This document shows positions 8,339 to 17,565 of a stretch of DNA of 64,000 nt, one piece after another. The translations under genes and the position numbers were made by a program. This DNA comes from an uncultured Alphaproteobacteria bacterium (GTDB lineage Bacteria; Pseudomonadota; Alphaproteobacteria; SP197), in contig OY282363.1 of assembly GCA_958295695.1 (NCBI GenBank), positions 2,050,225 to 2,114,224 on the forward strand. Direction: 5' to 3'. Numbering within the stretch: position 1 is the first letter of the stretch; every line of letters begins with the position of its first letter. The notes under the pieces were generated by a model. That model saw only the letters and a list, made by a program, of their open reading frames with translations. It made no database searches and was not told the DNA's origin.

Positions 8339-9346
8339 ATGCCCGTCTACACCGTCCGGAGAATCCTGGTCGCCGTCCCGACGCTGCTTCTCATCAGCCT
8401 GATCCTTTTCCTGCTGCTCGACCTCGCACCCGGCGATCCGACGGCGCAGCTCCCGCTGACCATCCCGCCGGACGTGAAGGAGCGGATCCGCCAATCGCTC
8501 GGGCTCGGCGAACCGATCCATGTCCGCTACCTGCTCTGGCTCCAGCAGTTCTTCGTCAACGAACCGCTCCATCTGCTCTCCGGGCTGACGGGCCTCGACC
8601 TCGCCGGCGACCGCGCGCGCGTGATCTCCTGGCAGACGCGCTCGCCGGTCGTCGACATCGTCGTCGAGAGACTCCCCCAGACCCTGTGGGTCGTGGGGCT
8701 GTCCTACGTCATCGGCATTCTGATCGCCGTGCCGGTCGGGATCGTCTCGGCCTGCCGCCAGTACAGCTGGTTCGACCAGCTGGGAACGTTCGCGTCCATG
8801 GTCGGCTTTTCCGTTCCGACCTTCTTCAGCGGGGTGTTGCTGATCGTCGTCTTCTCCGTCGAGCTCGGCTGGTTTCCGTCCATCTACGACACGACCCACA
8901 AGGTCACCGACTGGAACGGCTTCCTTGTCCAGGTCCGGCAGATGGCGATGCCGGTCACGGTCCTCGCGCTCTACAACGCGGCGCAAATCAGCCGCTTCAT
9001 GCGGGCGTCCATGCTGGACAACCTGAAGCTCGACTACGTCCGCACCGCCTGGGCCAAGGGCCTGCCCGAGCGGACGGTCGTTCTCGCCCATGTCCTGCGG
9101 AATTCGGCGGGTCCGGCGGTCACCGTGATCGCGCTTGGGGTTCCGGGCGTCTTCGCCGGCGCGATCATCACCGAGCAGGTCTTCAAGGTCAACGGGCTGG
9201 GCCAGCTCCTGATCGTCTCGATCCAGGCCAGCGACATTCCCACGGTGCAGACCCTGACGTTCATCTTCGCCGTCCTGATCGTCCTGTTCAATCTGATCGC
9301 GGACCTCCTGTACGGAGTTCTCGATCCGAGGATCCGCTATGATTGA
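8339..9346 (+). CDS. ABC transporter permease, DppB/OppB-like
   Basis: A 335-residue inner-membrane permease with an N-terminal helix (MPVYTVRRILVAVPTLLLIS), the DLAPGDPT motif typical of DppB, and about six membrane segments. The EAA-type coupling loop is seen around YVRTAWAKGLPERTVVLAHVLRN, which contacts the ATPase. It overlaps the next permease gene by 8 bp. With the upstream binding protein and downstream DppC-like gene it forms a transporter core. Confidence 0.88.
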   Translation: MPVYTVRRILVAVPTLLLISLILFLLLDLAPGDPTAQLPLTIPPDVKERIRQSLGLGEPIHVRYLLWLQQFFVNEPLHLLSGLTGLDLAGDRARVISWQTRSPVVDIVVERLPQTLWVVGLSYVIGILIAVPVGIVSACRQYSWFDQLGTFASMVGFSVPTFFSGVLLIVVFSVELGWFPSIYDTTHKVTDWNGFLVQVRQMAMPVTVLALYNAAQISRFMRASMLDNLKLDYVRTAWAKGLPERTVVLAHVLRNSAGPAVTVIALGVPGVFAGAIITEQVFKVNGLGQLLIVSIQASDIPTVQTLTFIFAVLIVLFNLIADLLYGVLDPRIRYD

Positions 9347-10235
9347 GGCGGCTCCGCCCGGAAGCTCCCGCGGACGCGACGTGTGGCTGCGTTTCAGACG
9401 CCACAAGGGGGCGCTTCTCGGCGGCGGTTTCTTCGTCTTCGTCCTGTGCTTCGTCGCGGTCGGTCCGGCGCTCTGGACGGTCGATCCCCAATTCATCGAC
9501 ATCCAGGCGCGGAATTCGGGCATGAGCGCCGCCCATCCGCTGGGCGCCGACCAGCTCGGGCGGGACATGCTCGCCCGCCTGATGGCGGGCGGCCGGGCCT
9601 CGGTCGCGGTCGGCGTCGCCGCGATGCTGCTTTCGCTTCTGATCGGAAGCCTGATCGGGGTCCTGGCCGGCTTCTTCCGGTGGATCGACGGCCCGCTGAT
9701 GCGTCTGACGGATCTGTTCCTGGCCCTGCCGCTCCTGCCGCTGCTTCTCGTCGTCATCCTGCTGTTTCGGGACACGCTCCGGACGGCCGTCGGACCGGAA
9801 ACGGGCGTCTTCGTCCTGGTCGTCGGCGTTATCGGCGCGACCAGCTGGATGCAGACAGCCCGGGTCGTCCGCGGAGAAGTCCTCACCGTCAAGGAACGGG
9901 AGTTCGTGCTCGCGGCGAGGTCGATCGGCGCGCCGGCCCACCGGATCGTCCGGCGCCACATCCTGCCGAATGTCCTCTCGCCGATCGTGGTTTCGGCGAC
10001 CCTCGGCATCGCCAACGCCATCATCACCGAATCGGCGCTGTCCTTTCTCGGGCTGGGATTCCCATCGGATTTCGCGACATGGGGACGCCTGCTGTTCGAC
10101 GCCACGGACTATCTGCAGCGCTATCCGAGCCGCGTGCTGTGGCCCGGCCTGGCGATCTCGCTCACCGTCCTTTCGGTCAACTACATGGGCGACGGCCTGC
10201 GCGACGCGCTCGATCCGCGGACGCGCGGCCGTTAG
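9339..10235 (+). CDS. ABC transporter permease, DppC/OppC-like
   Basis: A 298-residue permease partner of the DppB-like protein. It has an N-terminal cytoplasmic stretch and helix, the HPLGADQLGRDMLAR motif characteristic of DppC, an EAA loop (REFVLAARSIGAPAHRI) and the C-terminal family ending YMGDGLRDALDPR. It overlaps its upstream partner by 8 bp. The operon ends here: the next gene is convergent and its stop overlaps this one by four bases, so no dppD or dppF ATPase gene follows. Confidence 0.88.
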   Translation: MIEAAPPGSSRGRDVWLRFRRHKGALLGGGFFVFVLCFVAVGPALWTVDPQFIDIQARNSGMSAAHPLGADQLGRDMLARLMAGGRASVAVGVAAMLLSLLIGSLIGVLAGFFRWIDGPLMRLTDLFLALPLLPLLLVVILLFRDTLRTAVGPETGVFVLVVGVIGATSWMQTARVVRGEVLTVKEREFVLAARSIGAPAHRIVRRHILPNVLSPIVVSATLGIANAIITESALSFLGLGFPSDFATWGRLLFDATDYLQRYPSRVLWPGLAISLTVLSVNYMGDGLRDALDPRTRGR

Positions 10236-10951
10236 GCCGCCTCGGCGGCGATCCCGGCGCGTCCGATCCACCGGTCCACGAACCGTTCGGTCCAGGCCTG
10301 GATCGAAGCCTCGTAGACCGGCGCCAGCCGGAGCTGCTCATCGACGCTCTGGGCGCCGAACATGTCTCGATAGGAGTCGTTCTCCAGAAACTCCCTCGTC
10401 AGAGCAGAGAGCTTCGTGTCGGGATGGAACTGGAGGCCATAGGCCCGCTCGCCGATGCGGAAGGCCTGAACCGGGTAGCGGTCGCTCCGGGCCAACAGCA
10501 CGGCCTCGTCGGGGAGCCTGAAGACGCCTTCGAAGTGGGCCTCGTAGAAATGGCTGGCGCCGGCGAACAGCTCCCGCCCCTCCCCGATCGGGTCGACGCG
10601 GAAGAAGCCCAGTTCGCAGAGGCCGTCGGGACGGGCCCAGACCTTGCCGCCGAAGGCGGCCGCCAGGAGCTGGCTTCCCATGCAGATCCCGAGCGTCGGC
10701 ACGCCGCGGTCGACGGCCGCGCGAATGTAGGCCATCTCGTCCGCGACCCACCGGTGTTCGTCGGGCCGGTCCGCGTGCCCCTCGGCGCTGCCTCCGACGA
10801 TCAGGGCGGCATGACCTTCGATCGCGGGCAGACCGTCGCCGAACGCGGGACAGACACAGTCGACCGCGAATCCGCGCGCGCGGGCCTCGTCGGCGACCCG
10901 GCAGTCCGTCCAGGCGGGATTGTGAACGATGTAGAGAATGCGCGACGCCAT
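10232..10951 (-). CDS. Class I glutamine amidotransferase-like protein
   Basis: A 239-residue GMP-synthase-type amidotransferase domain without a fused synthetase. The nucleophile elbow is LGICMGSQ (Cys90), the catalytic histidine lies in LQFHPDTK (His176), and the glutamate normally in FHPE is replaced by Asp-Thr. Stand-alone proteins of this kind include gamma-glutamyl hydrolases such as PuuD and unidentified amidases. ATG 10951 is preferred over an in-frame GTG at 10960 because a GGGGTGG stretch precedes it at ribosome-site spacing. It converges on the permease gene. Confidence 0.75.
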   Translation of the reverse strand: MASRILYIVHNPAWTDCRVADEARARGFAVDCVCPAFGDGLPAIEGHAALIVGGSAEGHADRPDEHRWVADEMAYIRAAVDRGVPTLGICMGSQLLAAAFGGKVWARPDGLCELGFFRVDPIGEGRELFAGASHFYEAHFEGVFRLPDEAVLLARSDRYPVQAFRIGERAYGLQFHPDTKLSALTREFLENDSYRDMFGAQSVDEQLRLAPVYEASIQAWTERFVDRWIGRAGIAAEAA

Positions 10952-11115
10952 GGCGGCCACCCCGGAGAAGGAGACGGGAGGATACCCGCGCGCCCGTCCT
11001 ACGGCGAACCGTCACGGGAAACCAGCGCCGAATTTCCGATCCATCGGCGGGAGTTCTCCGACATCGCTTCGCGGAGCAATCCCACGGTCCCGGCCGGCGG
11101 AGGCGCGGTCCCCGC

Positions 11116-13764
11116 TCAGGCCGTTTCCAGGCGGGCCAGCGCCTCGGCCAGCCTGTTTCTCGATTCGAGCGCGGCGGTGCGGCGGTCCCGGGTCCCCTCG
11201 ACGACCTCCTCGGGCGCATGGGCCAGGAACTTCTCGTTCGAGAGCTTCCGGTCGAAACCCGCGACCTCGCCTTCCGCCTTGCCGATTTCCCTGCGAAGCC
11301 GCCCGGTCTCGGCGCCGATGTCGATCACGCCCTCGAGCGGAAGAGCGAGCGTGGCGCCGTCGATCACCGCCTGGGCCGATCCCGCGGGGACCGATTCGGC
11401 CGGCGCGACGGATTCGAGCAGCGCGAGGCGCAGGATCGACTCGCGGTGCCGGTCCAGACGCGCCGCGGCGACCTCGCCCCCGCCCTTGAGGCGCGCCGCG
11501 ATCCTGGCGCCGGCCGGCACGTTCAACTCGGCGCGGATGGCGCGGATCAGGGAGATCAGCCGGACGACCCAGTCCATCTCGGACGAAGCGCCGGGATCGA
11601 CCGCCTCTTCGCCGTACTCGGGCCAGCGGGCGCGGATCAGCCGGCATTCCCGCCGCGCGTCGAGCCGCCGCCAGAGTTCCTCGGTCACGAACGGCATGAT
11701 CGGGTGGAGCACGATCAGGAGCTGGTCGAGCGCCCAGGCGGCGCAGGCCCGCGTTTCGGCCGCGGCGGCTTCGCCGGAGCCGTTCAGGATCGGCTTGGTG
11801 AACTCCAGATACCAGTCGCAGAAGACGTTCCACGCCGCCTGATAGACCGCTTGCGCGGCGTCGTTGAAGCGGTACGCCTCCATGGCTTCGTCGACACGGA
11901 CACGCAGGCGCGCCACCTCGCCGACGATCCAGCGGTTGACCGTCTCCTTGCAGGCCGAGGGGTCGAAATCGGGATCCGGCGGGCAACCGTTCATCTCGCA
12001 GTACCGCGCCGCGTTCCAGAGCTTGGTGGCGAAGTTGCGGTAGCCTTCCACCCTCTGTTTCGAAAGCTTGATGTCGCGGCCGGGCGCCGCCATGGCGCAG
12101 AGCGTGAAGCGCAGGGCGTCGGCCCCGTACTCGTCGATCAGTTCGAGGGGATCGATGATGTTCCCCTTCGACTTCGACATCTTCGCGCCCTTCTCGTCGC
12201 GCACCAGGGCGTGGATGTAGACGGTGTGGAAGGGCGCGTCCTTCATGAAGTGCAGACCCATCATCATCATTCGCGCGACCCAGAAGAAGATGATGTCGAA
12301 TCCGGTCACAAGGACATCGGTCGGGTAGTAGCGGGCGAGTTCCGGCGTGTCCTCGGGCCAGCCGAGGGTCGAGAACGGCCACAGGGCCGACGAAAACCAG
12401 GTGTCCAGGACGTCGGGATCCCTCTCCAGCGGGACATCCTCGCCATAGCGCGCCCGCGCCTTGGCCCGCGCGGCCTCCTCGTCGCGGGCCACGAAGATCT
12501 CGCCGTCGGGTCCGTACCAAGCGGGAATCCGGTGGCCCCACCAGAGCTGGCGCGAGATGCACCAGGGCTGGATGTTCCGCATCCAGTCGAAATAGGTCGC
12601 GGCCCAGTTCTCCGGCACGAACCGGGTCCGCCCCTCCTCGACCGCCCGGATAGCGGGTCCGGCGAGCGTCCTGGCGTCGGCATACCACTGCTCGGTCAGG
12701 AAGGGTTCGATGGGGACTCCGCCGCGGTCGCCGAACGGCACCGTGTGCCTGTGGTCCTCCGTCCGGACAAGCAGGCCCAGCGCCTCGAGGTCGGCGACCA
12801 CCCGCTCGCGCGCCTCGAACCGGTCGAGGCCGCGGTAGGGCGCGGGCGCGTTGTCGTTGACGCGCGCCTCCTCGTCGAAGATGCCGATCATCTCCAGACC
12901 GTGGCGGCGCCCGACCTCGAAGTCGTTGAAATCGTGGGCCGGCGTGATCTTCACCGCGCCGCTGCCCTGTTCGGGATCGGCGTATCCGTCGGCGACGATC
13001 GCGATGCGGCGGCCGACCAGCGGCAGGACCGCGCGCTTGCCGACGAGGTCCCGGTAACGCCCGTCGTCGGGATGAACCGCGACCGCGGTGTCGCCCAACA
13101 TGGTTTCGGGCCGGGTGGTCGCGACCGTGACGAAACGGCCCTCCTCGCCCTCGATGGGGTAGTTGACGTGCCACAGATGGCCGTCCACTTCCCGCTGCTG
13201 AACCTCGAGGTCCGAGATCGCCGTCGCCAGCCTGGGGTCCCAGTTGACGAGGCGCTTGTCCCTGTAGATCAGGCCCTCCTCGTAGAGGTCGACAAAGACC
13301 CTGCGCACCGCCCTGGAGAGGCCGTCGTCCATGGTGAAACGTTCGCGCGACCAGTCGGCGGAGGCGCCGAGCCGGCGCAGTTGACGGCCGATCAGGCCAC
13401 CGGATTCCGCCTTCCATGCCCAGACCCTGTCGACAAACGCCTCGCGGCCGATCTCGCGCCGGTCGGTCCCCCGTTCGGCAAGCTGACGCTCCACGACCAT
13501 CTGGGTCGCGATGCCGGCATGGTCCGTGCCGGGCTGCCACAGCGCGTCGCGCCCCTTCATGCGTTCGTGGCGGATCAGGATGTCCTGCAGGGTGTTGTTG
13601 AGCGCATGGCCCATGTGCAGGCTGCCGGTCACGTTGGGCGGCGGAATAACGATGGTGTAGGGCCGGGCGTCGTCCCGGCCGCCGATCGCGAACGATCCGG
13701 CCTTCTCCCAGTCGTCGTAGAGTCTCTGCTCGACGCTTCCGGCGTCGTAGGTCTTGTCCAGCAT
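11116..13764 (-). CDS. valS: Valyl-tRNA synthetase
   Basis: An 882-residue class I aminoacyl-tRNA synthetase that charges tRNA-Val. The ATP-binding HIGH-type motif is in [13 protein letters not shown] (about residues 41-53) and KMSKS is at residues 528-532. Between them lies the editing domain, and the C-terminus carries the valine-specific anticodon-binding region and a final coiled-coil ([20 protein letters not shown]). Length fits bacterial ValS. It sits downstream of popZ, tolC and pcm on the same strand, a gene order known from alphaproteobacteria. Confidence 0.97.
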   Translation of the reverse strand: MLDKTYDAGSVEQRLYDDWEKAGSFAIGGRDDARPYTIVIPPPNVTGSLHMGHALNNTLQDILIRHERMKGRDALWQPGTDHAGIATQMVVERQLAERGTDRREIGREAFVDRVWAWKAESGGLIGRQLRRLGASADWSRERFTMDDGLSRAVRRVFVDLYEEGLIYRDKRLVNWDPRLATAISDLEVQQREVDGHLWHVNYPIEGEEGRFVTVATTRPETMLGDTAVAVHPDDGRYRDLVGKRAVLPLVGRRIAIVADGYADPEQGSGAVKITPAHDFNDFEVGRRHGLEMIGIFDEEARVNDNAPAPYRGLDRFEARERVVADLEALGLLVRTEDHRHTVPFGDRGGVPIEPFLTEQWYADARTLAGPAIRAVEEGRTRFVPENWAATYFDWMRNIQPWCISRQLWWGHRIPAWYGPDGEIFVARDEEAARAKARARYGEDVPLERDPDVLDTWFSSALWPFSTLGWPEDTPELARYYPTDVLVTGFDIIFFWVARMMMMGLHFMKDAPFHTVYIHALVRDEKGAKMSKSKGNIIDPLELIDEYGADALRFTLCAMAAPGRDIKLSKQRVEGYRNFATKLWNAARYCEMNGCPPDPDFDPSACKETVNRWIVGEVARLRVRVDEAMEAYRFNDAAQAVYQAAWNVFCDWYLEFTKPILNGSGEAAAAETRACAAWALDQLLIVLHPIMPFVTEELWRRLDARRECRLIRARWPEYGEEAVDPGASSEMDWVVRLISLIRAIRAELNVPAGARIAARLKGGGEVAAARLDRHRESILRLALLESVAPAESVPAGSAQAVIDGATLALPLEGVIDIGAETGRLRREIGKAEGEVAGFDRKLSNEKFLAHAPEEVVEGTRDRRTAALESRNRLAEALARLETA

Positions 13765-13801
13765 GGCGGTGTTCCGGCGCGCGGCGGCGCCGGGTTATAG
13801 A

Positions 13802-13826
13802 GCGGTTCCGGCTTTGCTGGAACCGC
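13802..13826 (-). terminator. Hairpin between popZ and valS
   Basis: GCGGTTCC (13802-13809) and GGAACCGC (13819-13826) form an 8-bp stem with a 9-base loop in the short space between the popZ stop and the valS start. There is no clear T-run; it may attenuate read-through into valS. Confidence 0.35.
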
Positions 13827-13849
13827 CATGGAGACGCGGCAAACAAGCC

Positions 13850-13878
13850 ATGGCGTTTCCGTCGAAGACGGACGCCAT
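13850..13878 (-). terminator. Long imperfect hairpin just after popZ
   Basis: ATGGCGT..CCGTC and GACGG-ACGCCAT pair over 12 bp with a two-base bulge and a GAA loop. The hairpin lies 19 bases downstream of the popZ stop in the transcribed direction, a usual place for a terminator. The following bases are only weakly T-rich. Confidence 0.4.
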
Positions 13879-13897
13879 GAACGATCCATCCGGTTTG

Positions 13898-14440
13898 TCA
13901 GGTCCTGTCGTCGCCTTCGAGCCGCCGCGAGAGGTAGCGCACTTCCCTTTCCACGATGCGTTCGACGACGCCGGGGAGGTGTTCGTCGAGCCACTGGCTC
14001 AGCATGGGCCTGAGCTGCTCCATGACGAGTTGCTCGACCGGGCGTCCCCGCGGCACGCCGTCCAGCGGGCCGCGGTCCGAGACGCGCGCCAGCGAACCCA
14101 GCGCCGCGGCCGCCGAACTCCGCGCGGAGTCCGACATCAGGCCGTCGCCGCCCGCCGCGTCCTCCGCGGCGGACGCCGGACCGCTCTCCGAAACGTCGCG
14201 TCCCCGCACATCTTCGGACGCGGGCGCGCCGATTGACGGCGGAGCTTCGTCCTCGACCGCCTCGTCCAGTTCGAGCGGCTCGTCCCCGTCGGTTTCCTCC
14301 ACGCCGTCGTCCGACTCGAGGGCCGGTTCGGCGGCGTCCCGCGGTCCGACGCTCTTCTTGTCGTCCTCGTCGATGATCTTCCTGATCGACGCGAGGATGT
14401 CGTCCATCGAGGGATCCTGACGATTCGTCGGTTCTGCCAT
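13898..14440 (-). CDS. popZ: PopZ-like polar organizing protein (DUF2497)
   Basis: A 180-residue protein with the three-part PopZ layout. The short N-terminal helix MDDILASIRKIIDEDD (about residues 12-27) is followed by an acidic, Pro/Glu/Asp-rich disordered linker, and then by C-terminal oligomerisation helices (VEQLVMEQLRPMLSQWLDEHLP, then VVERIVEREVRYLSRRL). In Caulobacter PopZ forms a polar matrix that anchors ParB-parS and recruits cell-cycle proteins. The start MAEPTNRQDPS at 14440 was chosen because the conserved helix follows at once. Placement between tolC and valS supports the assignment. Confidence 0.85.
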   Translation of the reverse strand: MAEPTNRQDPSMDDILASIRKIIDEDDKKSVGPRDAAEPALESDDGVEETDGDEPLELDEAVEDEAPPSIGAPASEDVRGRDVSESGPASAAEDAAGGDGLMSDSARSSAAAALGSLARVSDRGPLDGVPRGRPVEQLVMEQLRPMLSQWLDEHLPGVVERIVEREVRYLSRRLEGDDRT

Positions 14441-14510
14441 GGTCGCTCCGCTCCGGGGCGGCGTGTCGGTCGCTCCGGCCGGGTCCGGAACGCCGGCCAC
14501 CGACGTTCGG

Positions 14511-15875
14511 CTAGTCGTCCGTCAGGTCGCCGTGACCCCACCAGGCTCCGCGCGCCTTGTTGTAATAGGCCTCGATGTCGTAGATCTCGACCGGAAGGCG
14601 CAGGTAGCCGGCCGTCAGCCGACCCAGGGTGGCCTGGAGGTCATAGCTGGCGACAACGGCGTCGCGTTCCGCGGTCGCGAGGCTGATCCGGCTCTGGAAC
14701 AGCTCCTGCTCGGCGTCGAGAACATCGAGAACCGTCCGCTCGCCCACCTGGGCCTCCCGTTCCGTGCCCTCCAGGGCCACCCGGTTCGCCTCGACCTCCT
14801 CGGTGAAGGCCGCGACCCCGGCGAGCGCGGTGGCGAAGGCTTGCCATGCCCTGACGACATCGGCTTCGACCTGGCGCCGGGCAACGTCAACCTGCATGCT
14901 CCGCTGCGACGCGGTCTGCCGGGCCGCGCGGACCTGGGACGATTCGAAACCCGCCCGATAGAGCGGGATGGTCAACCGCGCCTGGACGCTGAACTCGTCC
15001 CGCCGCGCGATCGCCATGCTCACATCCTCGTTCCGCGCAAAGCTCGCGACGAGGTCCACGTCCGGAAAGAGGCCGGTGAGCTCGACGTCGATCCCGTCCC
15101 TGGCCGCGCGCTCGGCGGCGACCGCCCGACCGACCGCCGGGTTGCCCTCGCCCGCGATCTCCAGCGCGTCATCCAGCGCCCGCGGCAGCCCGATCAGCGG
15201 ACCGGGGCGCGACAGTTCGGTCGGCTTGACGCCGATGACCTCCTCGAAGCGCGCGGCCCGCGAGATCAGGTCGCCCTCGGCCTGGATGCGGTCCGCGACG
15301 GCGTTGGCGTGCCGCGCGCGGGCCTGCGAGACGTCGGTCCGCGTCACCTCGCCGACGCGGAAGCGGTCTTCGGTCGCCTCCAGTTGGCGCATCAGGCGCT
15401 GTTCGTTGCTGATCGCGAGGTCGACCACCTGGCGGGCCAGCACGACGTTCATGTAGCTCGAGACGGTATCGAGCAGCACCCGTTGCTCGGTGGCGATCAG
15501 GCCGGCGCGCTGGGCCATGATGGTGTTGTCGGCCTGGGAGACCAGGGCGTCGGTGCGGCCGCCGCGGTAGAGCGGCTGGGTCAGGTCCAGGCCGTACTTG
15601 TTGGGATTGGACGTTTCGGACGGGGTGAGGTTGGTGTCGGCCCGCTCGTAGGCCAGAGCGCCGGTCGCCGTGACCGTGGGCCGCCAGATCGACCGGGCCT
15701 GGGCGGCCTGCTCGTCGACGGAGCGCAGCTCCGCCCTGGCCGCGAGCAGCGTGGGATTGTAGGCGTAGGCCAGGATCATGGCCTCTTCCAGAGTCTGGGC
15801 CCGCGCCGGGACGACGAGGCACGCCGCGACGCCGAACGCCGCCAACCACCGGCTAAAGCTGGAATTCGGCTTCAC
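14511..15875 (-). CDS. tolC: TolC family outer-membrane efflux protein
   Basis: A 454-residue outer-membrane factor. The GTG start at 15875 opens a signal peptide (MKPNSSFSRWLAAFGVAACLVVPARA, cleavage before QTLEEA). The mature part shows the two duplicated halves of long helices, with QPLYRGG and IPLYRAG as the beta-strand motifs of each half. TolC trimers form the exit duct for type I secretion and RND/ABC efflux. It overlaps the end of the upstream methyltransferase gene by 23 bp, so the two are co-transcribed. Confidence 0.9.
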   Translation of the reverse strand: MKPNSSFSRWLAAFGVAACLVVPARAQTLEEAMILAYAYNPTLLAARAELRSVDEQAAQARSIWRPTVTATGALAYERADTNLTPSETSNPNKYGLDLTQPLYRGGRTDALVSQADNTIMAQRAGLIATEQRVLLDTVSSYMNVVLARQVVDLAISNEQRLMRQLEATEDRFRVGEVTRTDVSQARARHANAVADRIQAEGDLISRAARFEEVIGVKPTELSRPGPLIGLPRALDDALEIAGEGNPAVGRAVAAERAARDGIDVELTGLFPDVDLVASFARNEDVSMAIARRDEFSVQARLTIPLYRAGFESSQVRAARQTASQRSMQVDVARRQVEADVVRAWQAFATALAGVAAFTEEVEANRVALEGTEREAQVGERTVLDVLDAEQELFQSRISLATAERDAVVASYDLQATLGRLTAGYLRLPVEIYDIEAYYNKARGAWWGHGDLTDD

Positions 15876-16509
15876 GAACGAAACTCCGCAACGGTGGAAT
15901 GTTGGCGTCGAAGAGCGTGCGCCTTCCGACCGCGCCGCCGACGCCCCGGCGCATCAGCACCGCCTTGCCGACGCCGCGGTCGTCGATCACGGTCAGCAGA
16001 CGACCGCCTTCGGCGAGTTGGGCGGTCAACCCGTCGGGCACCTTGCCGCAGCGCCCCTCGATCACGATCACGTCGTAGGGCGCCTGCCTGGGATAGCCCG
16101 TCTCCAGCGCGCCCCGGACCACGACGCCATTGTCGATTTCGAGCGCCGAAAGCGCGCGGTCGGCGTGGGCGACGAACCCGGGCTCCTCCTCCAGACCCAC
16201 CACCGTCTCGGCCAATCTTGAGATCAGGGCCACGGCATAGCCCGTCGTGCACCCCACGACGAGCACGGCGTCCGACGGACCGATCTCGGCGGCCTGCAAC
16301 AGCCGGGCCAGCACCATGGGCTCGGTCAGGTAGCGGTCGCCCCCGATGCGCAGGTCTTCGTCGACGTAGGCGACCGGCCTCAGACGGTCGGGCGCGAACG
16401 CCTCGCGCGGCGTCTCGCGCAACGCGGCGATGACCCGTTCGTCGACCACCTTCACGGTCCGGATCTGGCTTTCCACCATCGCCTGGCGGGCTCTCGCGAA
16501 ATCGACCAT
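15853..16509 (-). CDS. Protein-L-isoaspartate O-methyltransferase family
   Basis: A 218-residue Pcm-family protein. It has the N-terminal ARQAMVESQIRTVKV typical of the alphaproteobacterial branch, SAM motif I (AVLVVGCTTGYAVALISRLA) and the later LTAQLAEGGRLLTVI. Classical Pcm repairs isoaspartyl residues. This branch next to tolC often has altered catalytic-loop residues (here RYLTEPMVLARLL in place of the usual SQP), so true repair activity is uncertain. The gene lies upstream of tolC with a 23-bp overlap. Confidence 0.78.
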   Translation of the reverse strand: MVDFARARQAMVESQIRTVKVVDERVIAALRETPREAFAPDRLRPVAYVDEDLRIGGDRYLTEPMVLARLLQAAEIGPSDAVLVVGCTTGYAVALISRLAETVVGLEEEPGFVAHADRALSALEIDNGVVVRGALETGYPRQAPYDVIVIEGRCGKVPDGLTAQLAEGGRLLTVIDDRGVGKAVLMRRGVGGAVGRRTLFDANIPPLRSFVREAEFQL

Positions 16510-16669
16510 GAAACGCCTCCACGATCGGGACGTTATAGGCGCTTGCGCGCCGCACGCACAACCTGTCGCGCCGAACGAACCGCCGCACGCCTCCCGCCGA
16601 CGCCTTATCCCGGCGGGCGACAAAGCCGTTGCGGGCCTCGGGCGAACCCGCTAGGAACTCCGCCGCCCA

Positions 16670-16743
16670 GGCCAGGTGGCAGAGTGGCGATGCAGCGGAC
16701 TGCAAATCCGCGTACACCGGTTCGATTCCGGTCCTGGCCTCCA
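16670..16743 (+). tRNA. tRNA-Cys (anticodon GCA)
   Basis: A full cloverleaf: acceptor GGCCAGG (16670-16676) pairs with CCTGGCC (16733-16739), the anticodon loop is CTGCAAA with GCA, and the T-arm is GGTTCGATTCC. Position 73 is U (T16740), a known cysteine identity base, and CCA is encoded at 16741-16743. The D-loop is the short form usual for tRNA-Cys. Confidence 0.96.
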
Positions 16744-16851
16744 ACGGTCTCAAGCGCTTGGCGGGAACGGCGCGGACCGAAGCCGCCATGGGGTCGCCGC
16801 GACGGCGATCGGCGCTTGACCGGCCACGCCCCTGTCCCCATTGCTCCCGCC

Positions 16852-17376
16852 ATGGCCGCTTTCGATACTCTGTCCGCCTTGCGCGACCTCGAAGCCGCCG
16901 GCATGGAGAGCAAGCAGGCGGAAGCCGTCGCCCACGCCGTCGCGTCCGCCGGCGCCGCCGGGCGCGACGATCTGGCGACCAAGGCCGACCTGGAGCAATT
17001 GGGAGCGGCGACCAAGGTCGACCTAGAGCAATTGAGGACGGCGACCAAGGCCGATCTGGAGCAATTGGGAGCGGCGACCAAGGCCGACCTGGAACAATTG
17101 AGGGCGGCGACCAAGGCCGATCTCGATAAGTTGGAAACGGCGACCAAGGCCGATCTAGAGCAATTGAGGACGGCGACCAAGACCGATCTGGCGGAGTTGA
17201 GGACGGCGACCAAGGCCGATCTCGATAAGTTGGAAACGGCGACCAAGGCCGACCTGGAGCAATTGGGAGCGGCGACCAAGGCCGACCTGTCGGCGTTGGA
17301 AGCCCGCATGACGTGGCGTCTCGTGCTTCTGGCCGGCGTCATCGTCGCGGCCGTCAAGCTCATTCCCGGCCCGTAG
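16852..17376 (+). CDS. Coiled-coil repeat protein with C-terminal membrane helix (DUF1640-like)
   Basis: A 174-residue protein. Residues 1-42 (MAAFDTLSALRDLEAAG and on) are a helical N-terminal domain. Residues 43-152 consist of ten 11-residue units of the form TKADLEQLxxA, a hendecad-type coiled coil. The C-terminus (MTWRLVLLAGVIVAAVKLIP) is a single membrane helix. This layout resembles the DUF1640/CCDC90-type membrane-anchored coiled-coil proteins, whose bacterial role is unknown. It starts 108 bases after the end of tRNA-Cys. A second, broken copy lies exactly 108 bases after tRNA-Ser at 52239, with matching sequence just before and after the ATG. Confidence 0.8.
   Translation: MAAFDTLSALRDLEAAGMESKQAEAVAHAVASAGAAGRDDLATKADLEQLGAATKVDLEQLRTATKADLEQLGAATKADLEQLRAATKADLDKLETATKADLEQLRTATKTDLAELRTATKADLDKLETATKADLEQLGAATKADLSALEARMTWRLVLLAGVIVAAVKLIPGP
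16978..17307 (+). repeat. Ten tandem 33-bp units inside the coiled-coil gene
   Basis: The phrase ACCAAGGCCGACCTGGAGCA recurs with an exact 33-base period starting at 16978, 17011, 17044 and on to 17275. Several units differ at only a few bases, and the two GATAAGTTGGAAACG variants at 17110 and 17209 lie three units apart, pointing to block duplication. The period keeps the frame, so unit number can change without breaking the protein. The last unit is diverged. Confidence 0.95.
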
Positions 17377-17565
17377 CACCCAAAGCCCAAAGTCGCCCGC
17401 GTATGCGTTCCGGTTTCTCGCCGGTCCCGCCCACCGGCGAGGGACCGCCGCCCACGCTTGGCCGGAACGCAATTCCGGGATTGCCGGTCGAGGTCCGGCG
17501 CGCGGCAGGATCGCGTCATGTCCCAAGCCTTCGACCCCCGAGGTCGCGGACAATCTCGAAGCGTC

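Noticed and set aside
13765..13897. T-box or other riboswitch upstream of valS
   Set aside because: The spacer holds two hairpins but no T-box sequence, and T-box control of valS is not expected in alphaproteobacteria; the hairpins fit terminators of popZ.
16978..17307. CRISPR-like array
   Set aside because: The period is 33 bases with no unique spacers, the whole block is in frame in a coding gene, and no cas genes are present.
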